From Gammaproteobacteria bacterium (lineage in GTDB: Bacteria > Pseudomonadota > Gammaproteobacteria > UBA9214): a DNA stretch of 17,223 nt. The first letter of the stretch is position 1. Each line of letters opens with the position of its first letter. Position numbers and translations under genes: made by a program. Location of the stretch: contig JAOTTU010000027.1 in assembly GCA_029864225.1 (NCBI GenBank), positions 1 to 17,223 on the forward strand, written 5' to 3'. Below are positions 17,181-17,223 of this stretch, in pieces. The notes under the pieces are model-generated. The model made no database searches and was not told the DNA's origin. It saw only the letters and a program-made list of their open reading frames with translations.

Positions 17181-17223
17181 TCAGCCGTCGCGGGCCGGAT
17201 TCAGGTGCTGCAGGTCATCAAGG
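17181..17223 (-). CDS. Possible 3' end of a minus-strand gene (partial)
   Basis: The last 43 bases read on the minus strand as LDDLQHLNPARDG followed by TGA, with mostly G/C third positions as in the neighbouring genes. If real, the gene converges on the orphan at 16247-17179 with one base between them. Thirteen codons are too few to name it or be certain. Confidence 0.3.
   Translation of the reverse strand, partial: LDDLQHLNPARDG

Overview
The window (17.2 kb, high GC, strong G/C third-position bias) looks like chromosomal DNA of a gammaproteobacterium. The pointers are the DUF2799-type lipoprotein, DUF502 membrane protein, YpfJ-type zinc peptidase, PilZ protein, class III-like PPK2, a MetA-type homoserine acyltransferase, and dispersed GTCATTCCGG/CCGGAATGAC repeats of the sort common in Chromatiales-like genomes. 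This placement is inferred from gene families, not from a marker gene. No tRNA, rRNA, CRISPR array, transposase or phage gene was seen.

Layout. 62-2035: a minus-strand lipoprotein and a plus-strand exported orphan, divergent across about 330 bp. 2036-2353: a gene-free stretch with short tandem and hairpin repeats. 2354-4296 (minus): an uncharacterised P-loop ATPase gene followed by metA, probably one operon. 4511-5340 (plus): a DUF502 membrane protein and a 73-residue membrane protein coupled by a 4-bp overlap. 5421-6293 (minus): PPK2. 6605-12904 (plus): a three-gene redox operon. 13162-14013 (plus): a ypfJ-like metallopeptidase. 14039-15277 (minus): a PilZ protein and an orphan. 15629-17179 (plus): a membrane-anchored NERD nuclease-like protein and a membrane-anchored cysteine-containing orphan. 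A minus-strand gene may begin to enter at the right edge.

The most interesting block is 6605-12904. It encodes a GltD/PreT-like FAD-NAD(P) oxidoreductase with ferredoxin-type clusters at its C-terminus, a full-length pyruvate:ferredoxin (flavodoxin) oxidoreductase (NifJ type), and a dihydroorotate dehydrogenase-like FMN-barrel protein lacking the usual catalytic cysteine motif. The order suggests a dedicated complex linking NAD(P)H to a 2-oxoacid:ferredoxin reaction, with the barrel protein as partner or electron relay. The parts are recognisable families; their joint function is an inference.

A second theme is non-coding. Two 89-bp elements with 11-bp perfect terminal inverted repeats lie at 13013-13101 and 15366-15454, and a related half-element lies at 2276-2330. 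One sits between a good candidate promoter and the ypfJ-like gene, so it would be transcribed as a structured leader.
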